DNA of 64,000 nucleotides from Agelaius tricolor (lineage: Eukaryota > Chordata > Aves > Passeriformes > Icteridae), in the NCBI GenBank assembly GCA_023055355.1, contig JALJCS010000029.1:496001-560000 (forward strand), given 5' to 3'. Both the position numbers and the translations under genes were made by a program. Positions within the stretch are counted from its first letter, which is position 1; the number at the start of each line of letters is the position of its first letter. The notes beneath the pieces are model-generated. The model was given only the letters and a program-made list of their open reading frames with translations. It made no database searches and was not told the origin of the DNA. Positions 36,163 through 48,357 of this stretch are shown in pieces.

Positions 36163-36906
36163 ATGGAAGGCTATTGTAATACCGTCTCAAGAACGGAAGA
36201 TGCTGCTAAAAATCTAACAATCCAAGGCACTGAGAGCCTGGTTAGCAGCCAAGATGAATCTGCCTCTGTAATCAAAGCTGCCCTTCCTTTCTCCCCCGAA
36301 CAAGCAGCAAGTTCTTGGTTCACAGATGCCTCTGCAAAACGGGAAGGGAAGGTATGGAGATCTAGAACAGCTGTCTTGCACAATTCATTTGGTGAAAGAA
36401 TCATTACCGAAGGGGAAGGCAGCGCTCAGGCTGGGGAACTCATAGCTGTTTGGAGTGTTTTCCAATGTGAGGCACAGAACATTTCTCTTGTCTGCATTTA
36501 TACCGACTCTTACGCAGTGTACAAAGGTTGTACCGAGTGGCTTCCTTTCTGGCAGCAAAATGATTGGGAAGTTCACAGAATTCCAGTGTGGCAAAAGGAA
36601 AAGGGGCAAGAAATTTTAGATGTTGCAAGCCAAGGAAATGTTGCTCTTGGTTGGGTAGCTTCTCAGCAAACAGATGGAAATCCAGCAGGAGAGTGGAAGA
36701 ATAGAGCTGATGAACTAGCAAGGCTCAGCCCCCTGAAAAAGGAACTCATTCCTGAGGACTGGGATCAACTATTAGAATGGCTGCATGTAAAAAGACAGCA
36801 CACAGGTGCGAAAGATTTGTACAAAGAAGCTCATGCTTGTGGTTGGCTGGTTACCAGGGAAATGTGTAAAACATGCGTATCAGGCTGCGAGCAATGTCAC
36901 AGGTGA
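36163..36906 (+). pseudogene. pol: RNase H plus integrase zinc-binding start, open 247 codons
   Basis: This is the longest intact pol piece. The four RNase H acidic residues are visible in order: D55 (FTDAS), E92 (GELIAV), D115 (YTDS) and D183 (RADELA). A terminal HHCC-like pattern follows: H208, H213, C242 and C245. The block ends in a TGA at 36904. It lies in the same reading frame as the integrase block downstream, separated by stops. The domain degrades RNA in RNA-DNA hybrids; the HHCC part binds zinc at the integrase N-terminus. Confidence 0.88.
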
Positions 36907-36942
36907 CTGGAGAGACATCCTTGAGAAGATGACCCTCTGCAT

Positions 36943-37551
36943 TTAAGAAAGGGTAAAGGCTTATGGGACGCGTGGCAGGTAGACTATATTGGCCCCTTTA
37001 AGAAGTCAGGAGGTAAACACTTTGTGCTAGTAGGAGTAGAAAGTGTATCTGGGTTGGTTCAAGCTGATGCTTTGAAAAGAGCTACAGGTGATAATGCGGT
37101 TAAAGCTTTGCAGGGGTGGTTTGGAACTTTCCCAAAGCCACAGGAAATTCAATCTGATCACAGGTCCCACTTCACTGCTAGAGGTGTACAGCATTGGGCA
37201 AAAGGTGAAGGAATTAAGCGGTCTTTCCACAGCCCTTTCCACTACCCTCAAGCTAAGGGGATCTTAGAAAGGACCAAGGGTTTTTTGAAAGGACTTCTGA
37301 AGCCCCGGGAGGGAAATTGGGACGTTCGGTTATGGGAAGCTGTTAAAAGAGTGAACAGTAGATGGGGGGTGAATGGATGTCCCAAAATCACTGCCTTTTG
37401 CCCAACAGCTCCAAGCATCGTTCCCTTACTACGGCAACCTGACGATTCAAAAAGTCCAGCACATTACCCTGGACAACCTGTTCTGGTGGACCTCCCTACT
37501 GTAGGGGAAGTAGCACTAGTGCTGAAAACCCCTCTGAAGAAATATGCATGA
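36943..37551 (+). pseudogene. pol: Integrase catalytic core and C-terminus
   Basis: The DDE triad is present: Asp at 36982-36984 (VDYIG), Asp at 37156-37158 (QSDH) and Glu at 37267-37269 (LERTKG), spaced 57 and 36 residues. The frame is open from 37024 to a TGA at 37549-37551, in the frame of the RNase H block. The core inserts viral DNA into the host genome. A separate zinc-binding start belongs to the 36163-36906 block. Confidence 0.88.
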
Positions 37552-38333
37552 GTAGCCTCTGATGCTCTAGGGAAAGAGCATTGGATAAATACATGCTGGA
37601 TAATCCTATCATTTTAACTCTTTTCTGCCCTCAGTGGAAGGATTTCTGTTGTTTTTACTTTTACAGAAGAACCCTGAGGAACATGAAAATCATCTGAACC
37701 ATGATAACACTGGTGATGCTTTTCTGCATCCTACCACAATTCCATGGACAGGATCCTGCTGCGTGGTTGTGGTCTGAAGCTACCCTCCATCCCACTAATG
37801 TTCTAGGAGCGTATCCCAAGGGTGGCCACCCAAACCTAGAGCCTCTAGTGCTGCATGACCCCCAGGTATATGGTCCAAGTGAGTGGGGATGGGATCAGAA
37901 GGACTGGACTAGAGCCCTAACTGGAACAATTGGTGAGTCGATTGTGGAAGCATGCAGAAAAATGGAAGGATCTCTCTATGAGAAATCCACCTCCATCACA
38001 GTTGCCGGAAATTTTGTGGAACCAGATGGGAAAAATGATCTGGATATCCCTTCAGCGAGACTGTGTCCTACAAACAAGTGGGAGTGTGCCAAACAAATTC
38101 CCCTTACTCTGTGTTGCTGCCAGGAGTATGTTGGTAATTACACTCTAGGTCGCAAAACGAACAATGTTGCAAGTACAAAGGATTGTAAAAATGAACCAAT
38201 TGATTGCTGGCATAATTTGACGTTAACTAAACCGACTTAAGTGACATGCCGCTGGCAAAATAACTTGACCAACCTGTTAGGTTGAAAAGGCTTAGTTCAT
38301 AAATTTAAGATAGACGCTATAACAAAAGCCACG

Positions 38334-38506
38334 CTGAGTACCGTAGTTACATCCCAGTGGAATAGACGGGACTGAGAGCATGAAGCCCACACTGAGCACC
38401 ATAGTTACACCCCAATGGGTAGAAGGGACTGAGAGCACAAAGCTGACATTGAGTACAGTAGTTACATCCTAGTGGGCAGAAGGGACTGAGAGTCCCCTTA
38501 GTCAAT
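38334..38506 (+). repeat. 57-58-bp tandem repeat, three copies, inside env
   Basis: Starts are at 38334, 38392 and 38449. Each unit contains GTAGTTACA-type and GGGACTGAGAG blocks. Unit length near 57 bp equals 19 codons, but stops are present in the env frame. Confidence 0.85.
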
Positions 38507-40021
38507 GTGGCCTTGGTCCCAAGCTTTTGTTCACTTGGCAGGAATGGGAAAAACAAAAAGCCTGGCAGCTTCAAGGGGGAGTGGGAGAAGGAATTAGCCG
38601 AAGGATTTGTGGAACTGCTTATAGCAAAGCAATCTCAATCAGTGTTTTGACAGATCAGACAAAGAAGCGTGAACAGGTTTGTACGCCCCCAAGCGTACAA
38701 GACTGTTGGCACAATTTTACATTAACACAAACTGCAGAAGTAGTTTGTCTTTGGTCCAAAACTAGTGAAGGCTTTTCTTTTAAGTTGATAATAAATGGTA
38801 TGAACCAACCTTCTACTACCACCACTCCAGCCCAAGCACCGCTTATGCTTAGCCTGAGAAGTTTTGAAATTGGACCATATATAATCAGGAAAACTGGTCA
38901 ACAACACATATTGTTCAATCTGGCACGGTCTCTTAAACAAGTCAAATTGCTGATGATGCAAAACAATGTCTCAGAAATTCAGCCGGCCTGTTTGCCTTTT
39001 TTGCGGACTTCCTTTGAGGGTTGGACCACCTGGCTGCAAAAACAGAAAGTCCGTTTTTTCTTTAAAAACAGACACTAAGAGACATAACCGGTGTTTTGGG
39101 AACAGGTTTTGGAATTCTAAATAGTATTGATTCTGAAGTACACTAATGGATAAATTGGCTGCCACAAAATGGTTAGAGATTTGACCAAATTAAAACAACC
39201 ACTGCAATCATCCTTATTGGCTTTGGGAACACAGCAGGGCTTGCTATCAAACATATTACCAGCTTGGGAAAAGGTAAATGTAAGTGATCACAAATTGGTA
39301 GACTGATGCACTCGGTGCTACACCAAACAACCTTTCTTTGGCTCTTAGCTGTATCCAGGCACAATTGTCGATGCAGTCAGTTGCTGCCTCAATGATAAGA
39401 GAAGGTGAAGGCAATTTTCCTACTGCAATTCAGAAAAGAATTTGGGACAGTGCCACTGATTTTGAAAGAGAATTCCAGTCCTGGTGGAACTTGGTGAATT
39501 TTACTTATCACCCCATTACAAACACAGCCACAGCTCTTGCGTTAACCGTACGCAATGCCTCAGTGCATTTGAGATTTCCTATTCTTGCATTAGGGCTAAA
39601 TCATGATGGAGCTATTCCCAATCTTTCTGAACATAGACAATGGGCCCATCAAACTGGTAAAAAATGGCAACATGTTAATTTGGAATCTTCTATTGTCCGA
39701 GAACTAGGCTTCATCTGTGAAAGTAATGCAATTACAGCTCAGGATGTTTGTTTGGACACAGAACAAAATATCTGTCATTTTGAAATTCGTCCTAACGAGA
39801 CTTTCGAAACAGTCCTTAAATATATAGGCAATGGGTGTGGGTGCTTTAGAACTGCTTGTGATACGGTATTTGTAGAAAATGCAGTAGTGGATAGTAAAAA
39901 TCATTCAAATTGTTGCGCTTGTAACTTTACAAAATTGAGGGATGTGATTTTTCTTCAGAAGCTCCAGTTACCTCCCATTACCTTTTTCAATCCAATTAAA
40001 GACTGATTCACAAACTATTAC

Positions 40022-40693
40022 TGTCCTAGGGTGACGTTATGATGCTCGTATCCCCATCCGTGTGTTCTGTTGATGCTGGATATCATGTTCTGTGCCGTCC
40101 AAGACTGGCTGTGAAGAGCGAATGTTTTGTTTTGGTTTTGCTATCAGCCGCTCCCCCACGGCTGGCACGACACAGAGACAGGGCAGTACATGGGTGCTGC
40201 TTTTGCTTTTTGCTTTGCTTTTTGCTTTGCTCTTGCTTCGGCTTTGCTCCTGCTTTGCTCTTGCTTTTTTGCTCCTGCTCATTAGTTAGTTTAGCGAAGC
40301 AGTCCAAATTTTCCCTGGACTGTTTCTCCTTTCCCTTCTTTGGACCTACTCGGACCTGCTCCGGACTGGGACCTGGGAAACACCGAGAGTTTGCACCTTG
40401 TGGCCAAGGTGCAGCAGCTACCCCAGCACAGGACAGACTGATAACAGAGCGAGCACTCCCAAGAGAGACTTTCTGAAGTTGTCTACTTTTTCAGAGCGGT
40501 GAAAGAGTGGTGCCGTCTGGTATTGTTCCTTTTGTGTGCTGCGGGGTGCTTTGCCTGTTACAGAAACAGGTTCTTTCCACTTGTTTCCAAGGAATCCTTC
40601 CCGACCCGGTTGGGGGGAGGGGCCGTGTGGGTTTGTTTTCTGGAGGGTCCACCTTTTGGAGGTTTTCTCCCAAATTTGCCCTAAACCAGGACA
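40022..40693 (+). mobile_element. Family A solo LTR inside env
   Basis: A 672-bp LTR has ends TGTCCT and AGGACA, on the plus strand. Flanks ATTAC (40017-40021) and TTTAC (40694-40698) match at 4 of 5. It carries a TTTGC-rich low-complexity block at 40195-40280. It is the fullest family A copy here. Confidence 0.9.
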
Positions 40694-41516
40694 TTTACCT
40701 ACTCCCATTGGGATGAACATTACTTTGGTAAAGCAATCTTTGCTTCATCAGGACTTCATTGAAATATTGGAGAAGATCAAGAAGAATAGACAGAAAGCAC
40801 TGGTAACTGTTCATCACAATGTGAAAGAAATACACCATGTCATAGAGAGAGTAAGAAAAGATGCTGAACACAGGTGGTAGGATACTCTTTTTGGGTGGTC
40901 ACCTACTGCCACAAGAGTCCTGAACAGTATGTGTCATCCCATCATTGCCCTTTTGCGTTTCGTTTTGATTGGGGTTTTTTAATCAGCAATCTTACTCATT
41001 ATGAATTGGAGAATGATGAAAGAGTTAACAAAATTGATGTCTGTCATTAATGCACACAACTTGGCTGATGTCCTTTTCACTGTGGCCATCTCCAAGACTA
41101 TTGACACAAGGCGACTATAAATGAGAGGATGTGTTTTGAAATCGTCTTCAATTTTCTTTGAAGATTATAAGAAAATTACTTTTGATTTTTGGTGAATTGT
41201 TTTGAAAAAAAATATTTTAAATGAACTGTTGTTGATTTGTTTATTGCTTTATTGCCTTTGATTATTTGTGATTAGTTTCAGATATTTGAAAAAAATGTTT
41301 CAAAATAATATGGTTTAAATTCCTGTTATTATATTTGTTTCTTGTTTCCTTACCCCCGCCTTTTTTTATCTTTTCTTGTCCTTCCCTTCTCTCTCTCTGT
41401 CTGACGTATTGTCTCTGCTTTCCAGGATATGCTACCAATGCGCGACAAGTACACAACAATAGTACAGAACACTGCTGATGAAGACCCTTTGAAGCCTGTC
41501 GTGAGTCACCAGGTGC

Positions 41517-42502
41517 TGTGAAAGACGGTCTGAGGTTCCCCCCATTTGCCTCACGACCGTCCACAGGACCGATATCAGGACCCTGAGGACCCCGATGGGA
41601 CCTCTGGCCTGCCAGTAATGGATGAACACCAAAAATCCTGAGGCCCCTGAGCAGAATTCTGGCCTGCCAAGTGATTGTTCACAGCTGTGTCTTCAGTGAC
41701 TGCTTCTAGCAGGGCCTGCCAAAGGGCGACCCAGCCTATATGCTTGCACCTGCTTCACGACAATAGACCAGGAATTTTCCCACCTCTTGGCCAGATGAAC
41801 TTGCTGGGGCAACTTGGTAGCCCCCCCATGGAAAATCCTTCCTCTGCTCCACTACCACCGTGAGGCACCGAGGTTGAAGCCCCCCTACCAAGGACTGAGA
41901 CTGAGACACCTGTAATTCTGATGCAGGGGTGCTGGCCTGACTGAAGCAGGATGCCTGCTGAGTGTTGCCTACAGATGTGCCTACAGGACCTAGACTGGTT
42001 TCCCCCAGAAAGCAGTCCTGAAACAGTGGGTCCCACTCACTGCTGATACTGACTTATCCTGCTGAGAACATGGACTGTCTGGACCCGTCTTCAATACCTT
42101 TTTCCCCCTCAGCAATTTCAATAGACTTCTTCTTCTTGATTGGATCTGTTCCCCCTCAGCCATTTCAAGATTCTGTTTCCCCCCTCAGCAATGGACTATA
42201 ATAGAACCTTGAGTTCACCAGGACTTTGAGATCTTCCCAATGTGACTAGGCAAACTCTATCGGCTGGACTAAGAGGACTTAGTCTCTCCATGTTTGGTAG
42301 CTATACTCCTCTCTCTTTCTCCCCCTCTTTTTTATTCTTTTCCTCTCCCTGATTCCTTTCAGGCATTTGCTGTGGTCATTCTATAAAGGTGCATTTCTTT
42401 GGATTGATACTGCAATCCCCTTTCCAGGTTGTCTGTTGCACTCCCAGATCAGTTAACCAACCAACCAGTTAACCAACCCGTTGGTATGAGCGGATGGTGA
42501 CA
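41517..42502 (+). repeat. 3' LTR of the provirus
   Basis: A 986-bp LTR from TGTGAAAGAC to GTGACA, uninterrupted. It proves where the 5' LTR was hit by the nested element. I do not see a clear polypurine tract immediately before it. Confidence 0.93.
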
Positions 42503-42614
42503 ATACCTTCTTTCAAGCTGAAATTGGTTCTAGTCCATAGAAGCACACTGGTAGGTAAAAGTAGACTCTAAAAGATAACATTCAAAATGTATTTCCCTTG
42601 TCTTCCCATTAAAG

Positions 42615-42815
42615 CAAGTGAAGAAAGCAGACAGGAGATCTTCAGATAACATGCTATGCAAATTGAAAAGATTCTGTCCTTATTTGAAGCAACTGAGGAA
42701 CTCACACAATGAAATACAGTTCAGACAGATGGAAGGGTCACAGATGATGTCAAATCTGTACTTCCAATGTTTGAATGAAGCAAGATTTCTTGAAGTACAA
42801 TCCTATAAAATGAAG
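42615..42815 (+). other. Candidate exon D
   Basis: A pyrimidine tract ending AAAG (42611-42614) is followed by 201 bp (67 codons, phase 0 to phase 0), then AAG/GTGAGT, a strong donor at 42816. The frame is open throughout and reads as Lys/Arg-rich, Gln/Asn-rich helix-like sequence, suggestive of coiled-coil. It starts only 113 bp after the proviral 3' LTR, but the provirus-free site would place it beside ordinary flank. I do not recognise the family. Confidence 0.38.
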
Positions 42816-44189
42816 GTGAGTTTGCAGAAGCAATTGAACTGGGTCTGTTTTATAAACACAATGTTTTCTAAGTAACTGAGGATTCAGGAAGGCAACCTTG
42901 GAATTTAAAGGATTTAGAAACATACAAATACCAAGACTGGCAGTTCATTAGCTTTAACAGTCTCTTCAAATAAGATCTATTTTTAACTTCTTCTTGTAGT
43001 AGGTCTGAAGACATTAGGAACGATGCAATAAAACAAAACAAACAACAAACCAAAACAAAACCAAAACAGCTTTCTCAAAAAGCTTGGAGAAACCAGAGAA
43101 ATTATGATTTTTAGGGGTTAAGTAGTCCTTTAAAAGTTGTCTCTGGGAAAAGAGATAAAAAACCACTCATTGACTGTGGAGGATATTCCAAACCTGTACT
43201 GAAGCATGTAAGGGACAAGAGCCTGGAATAAAACTACTATGCTGGGTTCATCTGTTAAAAGCATTCCAGAATGGTTGAAATTATCAATCACATAATGTGG
43301 GATTAAAAAAAAAAAAAAAAAAAGAAAAAAAGAAAAAAGAAGAAAACCTAGAGAAAAAAATATTTTGAAGATGTTTTCCCATTCCCAGATGGCATAACAA
43401 CTTTATTTCATTTTGTTCCTAAGACTGATTAATAGCTTATGAAGTGTTTTACAATTGAGAGTGAGAGTGTTCACACTAACCGTACAATTTGGATGGATCT
43501 CTTTTACTTTGCACAGCAGCAGATACGGTTTAGCACTCCACAGCTCAGTCCCCAAAAGTGAATGGGTGTGGCAGATTTAACCTACCTGGCCAGTCCACCA
43601 GAATGCTTAATTATCTTGGAAAATGCTTTGCTCTATCTCATTATCTGGACATGTCTCTCTAGCTCCGCTTTGAGCTCCTTGATCTTTCATCGACAGGATG
43701 AGATCCAATTTAGCTTAGCAAGGACATAGCCTTTCAAAACCACATCTTTTATCTTCTGCATTCATCCAAGTACATTTCTACTGCAGGGAACCCTGTGGAA
43801 GATCCTAGTTGTTTTGTTTCTCAGATGGTTGTTGCATAAAAGAGCTCTTCTTTTAATTTTTTCCCTGCTAAAGGATAGGCTCTGTACTTAACTGATTGTG
43901 ATGCTAACTCATTATCATCTATTCTTCAGTCGTACAGAGTAGGCAGCAAAGTTTTCTTCTGAAGACATTCATTTAATGAGAAATGCTGAAGGTCTGACTT
44001 TAGTTGCAAAGGTCACTGATTGACCGGTTGCAAAATTGTTAAGTCTAGTAAGAGCAGGAAAAGTGTGCTGTTGCTGTGCCTGTAAATGTCGTGTCAGCTG
44101 CTGTTGGGATAAAAAGCATGAGCATAAGAAAACATGGATAGAAAAGAAATTTGTTGTGATTTCTGCACAAGAGGAAGTATGAAGCACTT
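42816..44189. other. No recognised gene
   Basis: I see only a poly-A/purine run at 43302-43360 and short open frames. Confidence 0.5.
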
Positions 44190-44400
44190 ATTTCAGTGGC
44201 TAAGACAGTATCATCATTGGGCCAGTTCTCTTCAACATCTTTTGAACAACCTGGACACAGCACTTGAAGGAATATTAAGAAAGTTTGCCAAAGACACTAA
44301 ATTGGGAGGAGCTGTGAGCTAACTCCCTTGAGGGCACAGAGACCTTGCTGAGAGATCTTGCCAAATAGGAGAGATGGGCAATTCTTGCTGGCTGGGAGTC
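44190..44400 (+). mobile_element. CR1 LINE fragment (ORF2 RT region)
   Basis: The plus strand carries the CR1 RT end text: a GGGCCAGTTCTCTTCAACATC block, then an AAGTTTGCCAAAGACACTAAA block, followed by gaps. It is truncated and has stops. Confidence 0.8.
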
Positions 44401-45206
44401 TATGCACAAATCACAAAAGGGGCGGGACTGCTGGGGATGGCGTCTCAAGCTGGTTTTTTTCCAGCATCAGTCTCATTACATGGTGATGACAATGGGAAGC
44501 TGCCAGCAGCTCACGTCCCCAGCAGCAGACAAAGAACTTAATGTTACAACTGACTTGAAAAGTTTTTTGACCAATCACACAAAGCAAAAGCATATTGACA
44601 GTACTTCTATCCAATCACTATAAAGACATGTACCTGGGCTTAGAACAATGCTCGCTTCTTTCGAATAAAAGACCTGCTTGTAAGCCTTAAGATACAATGC
44701 ACAGAGCTCCATTATTAAGCTTAGAACTACCTAACATCGCGCTAGATATACTTTGCTGTAGCTTAGGGAGTTATTCTAGACAAGCATTAATACACAGACC
44801 ATTGTTCCATTTGTCCTTACTTTTCTACTTCTCATCTAATTTTTCCGCTGACAAACCTTATGACTACTGCTTAGCTCCAATGACAGTTCTGCTGTCTCTG
44901 AGGCCTTCCTTTTGCAGCTTTCCCAAACCCCTCTGTTTTTGAGGATTCCCACAGGCAATCACCAACCAGATGGAGTGGAACAAGGGCAAGTGCTGGATTC
45001 AGCACCTGCAACTGGGCAATCCTGGTGGGTGTATAGACTGGGGAGGGAGCAAGAGGCTGGGAGAAGCACTGCAGAAAGGGATCCAGGCTCCTGGCCAATG
45101 GCAAGCTGAATGTGCATCAGCAGTGCCCTGGCAGCCAGGAGGGCCAAGCCTGTCCTGGGGTGCATCAGGCACAGCATCACCAGCTGGGCAAGGGAGGGGA
45201 TTGTCT

Positions 45207-45243
45207 TGCTCTGCTCTGCTCTGCTCTGCTCTGCTCTGCTCTG
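45207..45243. repeat. TCTGC pentanucleotide microsatellite
   Basis: This is a run of about seven CTCTG units. Confidence 0.95.
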
Positions 45244-45259
45244 GGGCGGAATCACCTTG

Positions 45260-45545
45260 GTATTAGAAAGTCCTCAAATGAGGTCTACAAAGACAGGACT
45301 CAAAGAAATGGCATGCAGCTGAGTCAGGGGAGGTTTAGGTCGGGTATCAGGAAAAAGTTTTTAACCCGAGAATGGCTGGGCACTGGAAGAGTCTCTCCAG
45401 GGAGTGGTCACACCATCACAACTGTCTGAGTTTGGGAGTTCAAGGATGGCCCCAGGCAGGGCCAGGAGTTGGACTGATGATGATCCTGATGGGGTCCTTC
45501 CAATTCAACAGATTCGACGACTCAATGGTTCTGTCCTGGCCACTC
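45260..45545 (+). mobile_element. CR1 LINE fragment (3' end)
   Basis: The plus strand reads as CR1 3' end: a GGGGAGGTTTAGGTCGGGTA block, then a CAGGAAAAAGTTTTTAACC block. An eroded final part with a GGTCCTTCCAATTC block follows. The 5' part between 44400 and 45260 is not clear CR1. Confidence 0.75.
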
Positions 45546-47760
45546 AAGGTATATTGCTTGGTCTCATCAGATTTTGATCTGCTCTTGTTGTTGGTCAGAC
45601 TTTGTCCCTAGTGGCTAATGATATTTATCACAAAAGACAAAGTGCCTTTTCTCAATTTTCTCAAGCAATTGGAACATGCGCCTTAGAATCCTACAAAAGT
45701 CTTTTCTTTGAAACAACACTGTAGTGTTTTTCACTGCCCAGTAGTCTTTCCAGATCTTAAGGAGAAAGAAGGCAAAATGAGGGGACGTATTACAATGAAT
45801 GATTGTCAGTTTTCCGGTTCTTTAGCAGTATATTTGTACTTCCACTATGCTTTTCTGTAAAATCATGGTTTTCTGTAGTATCCAATTTTCTAGCAAGACA
45901 CATTTCTGCAACTGAGCCCATCAGTCTTTGTGAAAAGATATTGTCAAAAGTACAAAACATATGAATAGGCAGTGACAAGTGAGGGAAAAAAGGAGTATGA
46001 GAAGCAGCTGCATGATACTAAAGTGAGACAAGAAGGAGGAGAAGGTGCTCCAGTTGACAGAGCAAAGAATCCCCCACAGTCCCTGGAGGACATCATCATC
46101 AAGCAGGTTGTCTCCCAGCGGTCCCTGGAGAACCGTGGAGGAACACAATGGAGCTCGTGGGGAGCTCCATGCCACAGCAGGTGACTGTGCCTTGAAGGAA
46201 GCTGCAGCTTGTGGAGGGAGAGAGGGCCAGAAAAGCATCCTTGACCTCTTGGAAGAGTGGAAGAGTACGTGCAAATCTTCAACAGCTGCTAACTCTAATC
46301 TATTCTCTTTCCACTTCTTGTCTTAGGTAAGTAAGAAGACAACGCAAGAATTAGAAGCCTAAATTCTTTTGCTTGAGGCTCCCATTCTTTCTGCCATTCT
46401 CTTCCAATTTAGTTTGAAGTAAAACTCATGATAAAGTTCTTAAGGCTTGATGTTCAGGCTTTTCAGAAAATAGGGAGTGCAAATAACTCTTGTCACTGTC
46501 ATTTTTTTCATAGAAGGAAAAAAGGGAAATTACTGGTTTTCAAGGACTTACGGAAATCCATTGGAAATGGTGGTGAGACTGAAGAGTTTACTTAATCTGA
46601 AAAGAGAATGTCGTGGAGCTACCTCAGCTCTGTACAAGTTTTTTTACCAGGAAGTCTAGACTTTTAAACAGACTAAGGACACAATAGTTATCTCTGGGAA
46701 TATTTTAGTATGTATAGTACATTCATCTTTAAATAGTTCTATCTGTTTGACAGTTATGACTTGGGCTTTAATTTTGATGTGAAAAGAAATATTTGTGATT
46801 CAGATCATTTCCATTTCTGAAGCATTTCAGTTGTTGACTGTTTTTGCTGTCTCCTGAGGGCGGGAAAATAGTCTTTGTACCAATACTGAAACAAACTAGA
46901 TGGAAAAATTTGTTTTCCTCATTCTTTTCTGTCTATTTGAACAGGCACAGCAGCAAGACCACTGCTATGAGTCTGAGTGGCCCTTCCACTCCAGGATGAC
47001 AAACTTGTAGTGGCTAGTATGTTATTTGCACACATTTCTGATGCCGGCTGTTAACTGTTGTGCAGAAAGATCTGTCAACCTTTTTCCCAGGAGGACACTT
47101 CTGAATTGCTTCACTTGTCTCTGAAGCAGAGAACTAAGCTGGCACTCCATTTCTGAGATCTTGCTGTGTTAGCCCCCAAACCCATTTCTTTCAAATGCCT
47201 TTTACTTTCAACCCAAGCACTTCATTACTTCATGATGTAATCTCTTGTTCTTAATGTTCGGGAATTGTTTTAGACTGATAAGAACATATTGCAGTAAGCA
47301 GGTAGAACATCTATCTTAAGCAGTATCCATCACTTGGCTTTGGTTCATGTATCATAACATCTGCAAGGCATGTCATTTACAATCAATGGATGGGCTGGGG
47401 TAACGGGCCACAGGTTTAGGAATCTTTCTCCAATTAATTTTGCGTTAAAATTTAGCTCTTATCATTTCAATTGGGTCTTTATTAAAACAATCATCTATTT
47501 ATTACCTGTACCACAATGACCAGTGTACCTGTACCACAGTCAACAGTGGCTGAGCATCCTACAGCAATTCCAAGAAGAAGAATGGTCTGAGCCCCAGTGC
47601 AGCACAAGAAGTCTGTCATCAAGCCAGAGTGCCGCAGGCGTTTTCTCAGCCTGGAGAAGAGCAGACTCCGGGCAAGTTGTTAGAGCAGCTCTCCAGTAGC
47701 TGAAGACAGCCTACCAGAAGGAGGCAGGTGAGCTACACAAGGGCACGGAGCGGTAGGAAA
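45546..47760. other. No recognised gene
   Basis: Around 45990-46210 there is a possible eroded repeat piece (GTCCCTGGAG blocks). I see no gene. Confidence 0.4.
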
Positions 47761-47779
47761 AGTGTGGATGGCTTTAAAA

Positions 47780-48010
47780 CCTGAAGAGGATAGGTTTCCT
47801 TTGGCTATTGGGAAGAAATTCCTTGCCAAGATGGTTGTGAGACACTAGAACATGTTGTGGGTGACCAATTCCTGGAAGTGATCAAGGCCAGCTTGAATGG
47901 GTCTTTGAGCTTAAGGCGCTCTAGTGGAAGGTGTCCCTGACAATGACATGCTGGGGAGGACGTAGGTGAATTTAAGGTCCCTTCCAAAGCCAACCATTCC
48001 ATTATTCTAT
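47780..48010 (+). mobile_element. CR1 LINE fragment (3' end)
   Basis: Plus-strand CR1 3' region ends with the GGTCCCTTCCAAAGCCAACCA type block and an ATTCTATGG tail. It is 5'-truncated. Confidence 0.85.
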
Positions 48011-48220
48011 GGTAATCATTCTGTACAGTAGCAGTAAGAAGTTGAAGCTAGAAATAACATATTCATGCTGAGAAACTGCTATCCAAGGAGTTGAACGGTT
48101 TGGGTCTCACATTTATGTGCCATTTAGCAATACTATATCTAATATCTACTCCTCGCTCTTTATCATACACGCAAGTATTTTATCATTAACGTTTCTGACA
48201 TTTGGGAATTTTCTTCCCTT

Positions 48221-48263
48221 CTCTTTCTTTCTTTCTTTCTTTCTTTTTCTTTCTTTCTTTTTT

Positions 48264-48306
<43 letters not shown>

Positions 48307-48325
48307 CTCTTTCTTTCTTTCTTTC

Positions 48326-48357
<32 letters not shown>

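Larger units (their letters stand above)
37701..41120 (+). pseudogene. env: env, decayed and split by a solo LTR
   Basis: The start at 37701 gives a hydrophobic signal-peptide-like leader. Surface-subunit text runs to a stop at 38238-38240, then there is a 57-58-bp tandem repeat (38334-38506). The frame resumes at 38527-39078, a stop-ridden part at 39079-39337, and 39338-40006. The solo LTR 40022-40693 follows. The last part, 40699-41120, has a coiled-coil-like Lys/Glu-rich stretch and a hydrophobic anchor-like segment (about 40930-41010), in a frame with stops at 40878-40880 and near 40979. Several Asn-X-Ser/Thr sites and paired Cys are visible. The ancestor would mediate attachment and fusion; this copy cannot. 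Confidence 0.82.
29775..42502 (+). mobile_element. Decayed endogenous retrovirus with gag, pro, pol, env and two LTRs
   Basis: The provirus is delimited by LTRs that start TGTGAAAGAC and end GTGACA. Flanks ATACG (29770-29774) and ATACC (42503-42507) match at 4 of 5 as a decayed 5-bp TSD. The gene order is gag (about 32506-33940), protease (34479-34760), RT, RNase H, integrase (to 37551) and env (37701 to about 41120). Every gene is broken by stops or frameshifts, so no infectious product is possible from this copy. The 5-bp TSD and the pol text suggest an ERVL/class III-like or ERV1-related avian lineage; I cannot settle which without an alignment. Confidence 0.93.

Noticed and set aside
40039..40476. 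145-codon open frame and Lys/Ala/Ser-rich antisense frame
   Set aside because: Both lie within the family A LTR at 40022-40693 and reflect its TTTGC-rich block.
46514..46571. Possible exon after a TTTTTTTCATAG acceptor
   Set aside because: The block is short, the frame is ambiguous, and nothing nearby supports it.
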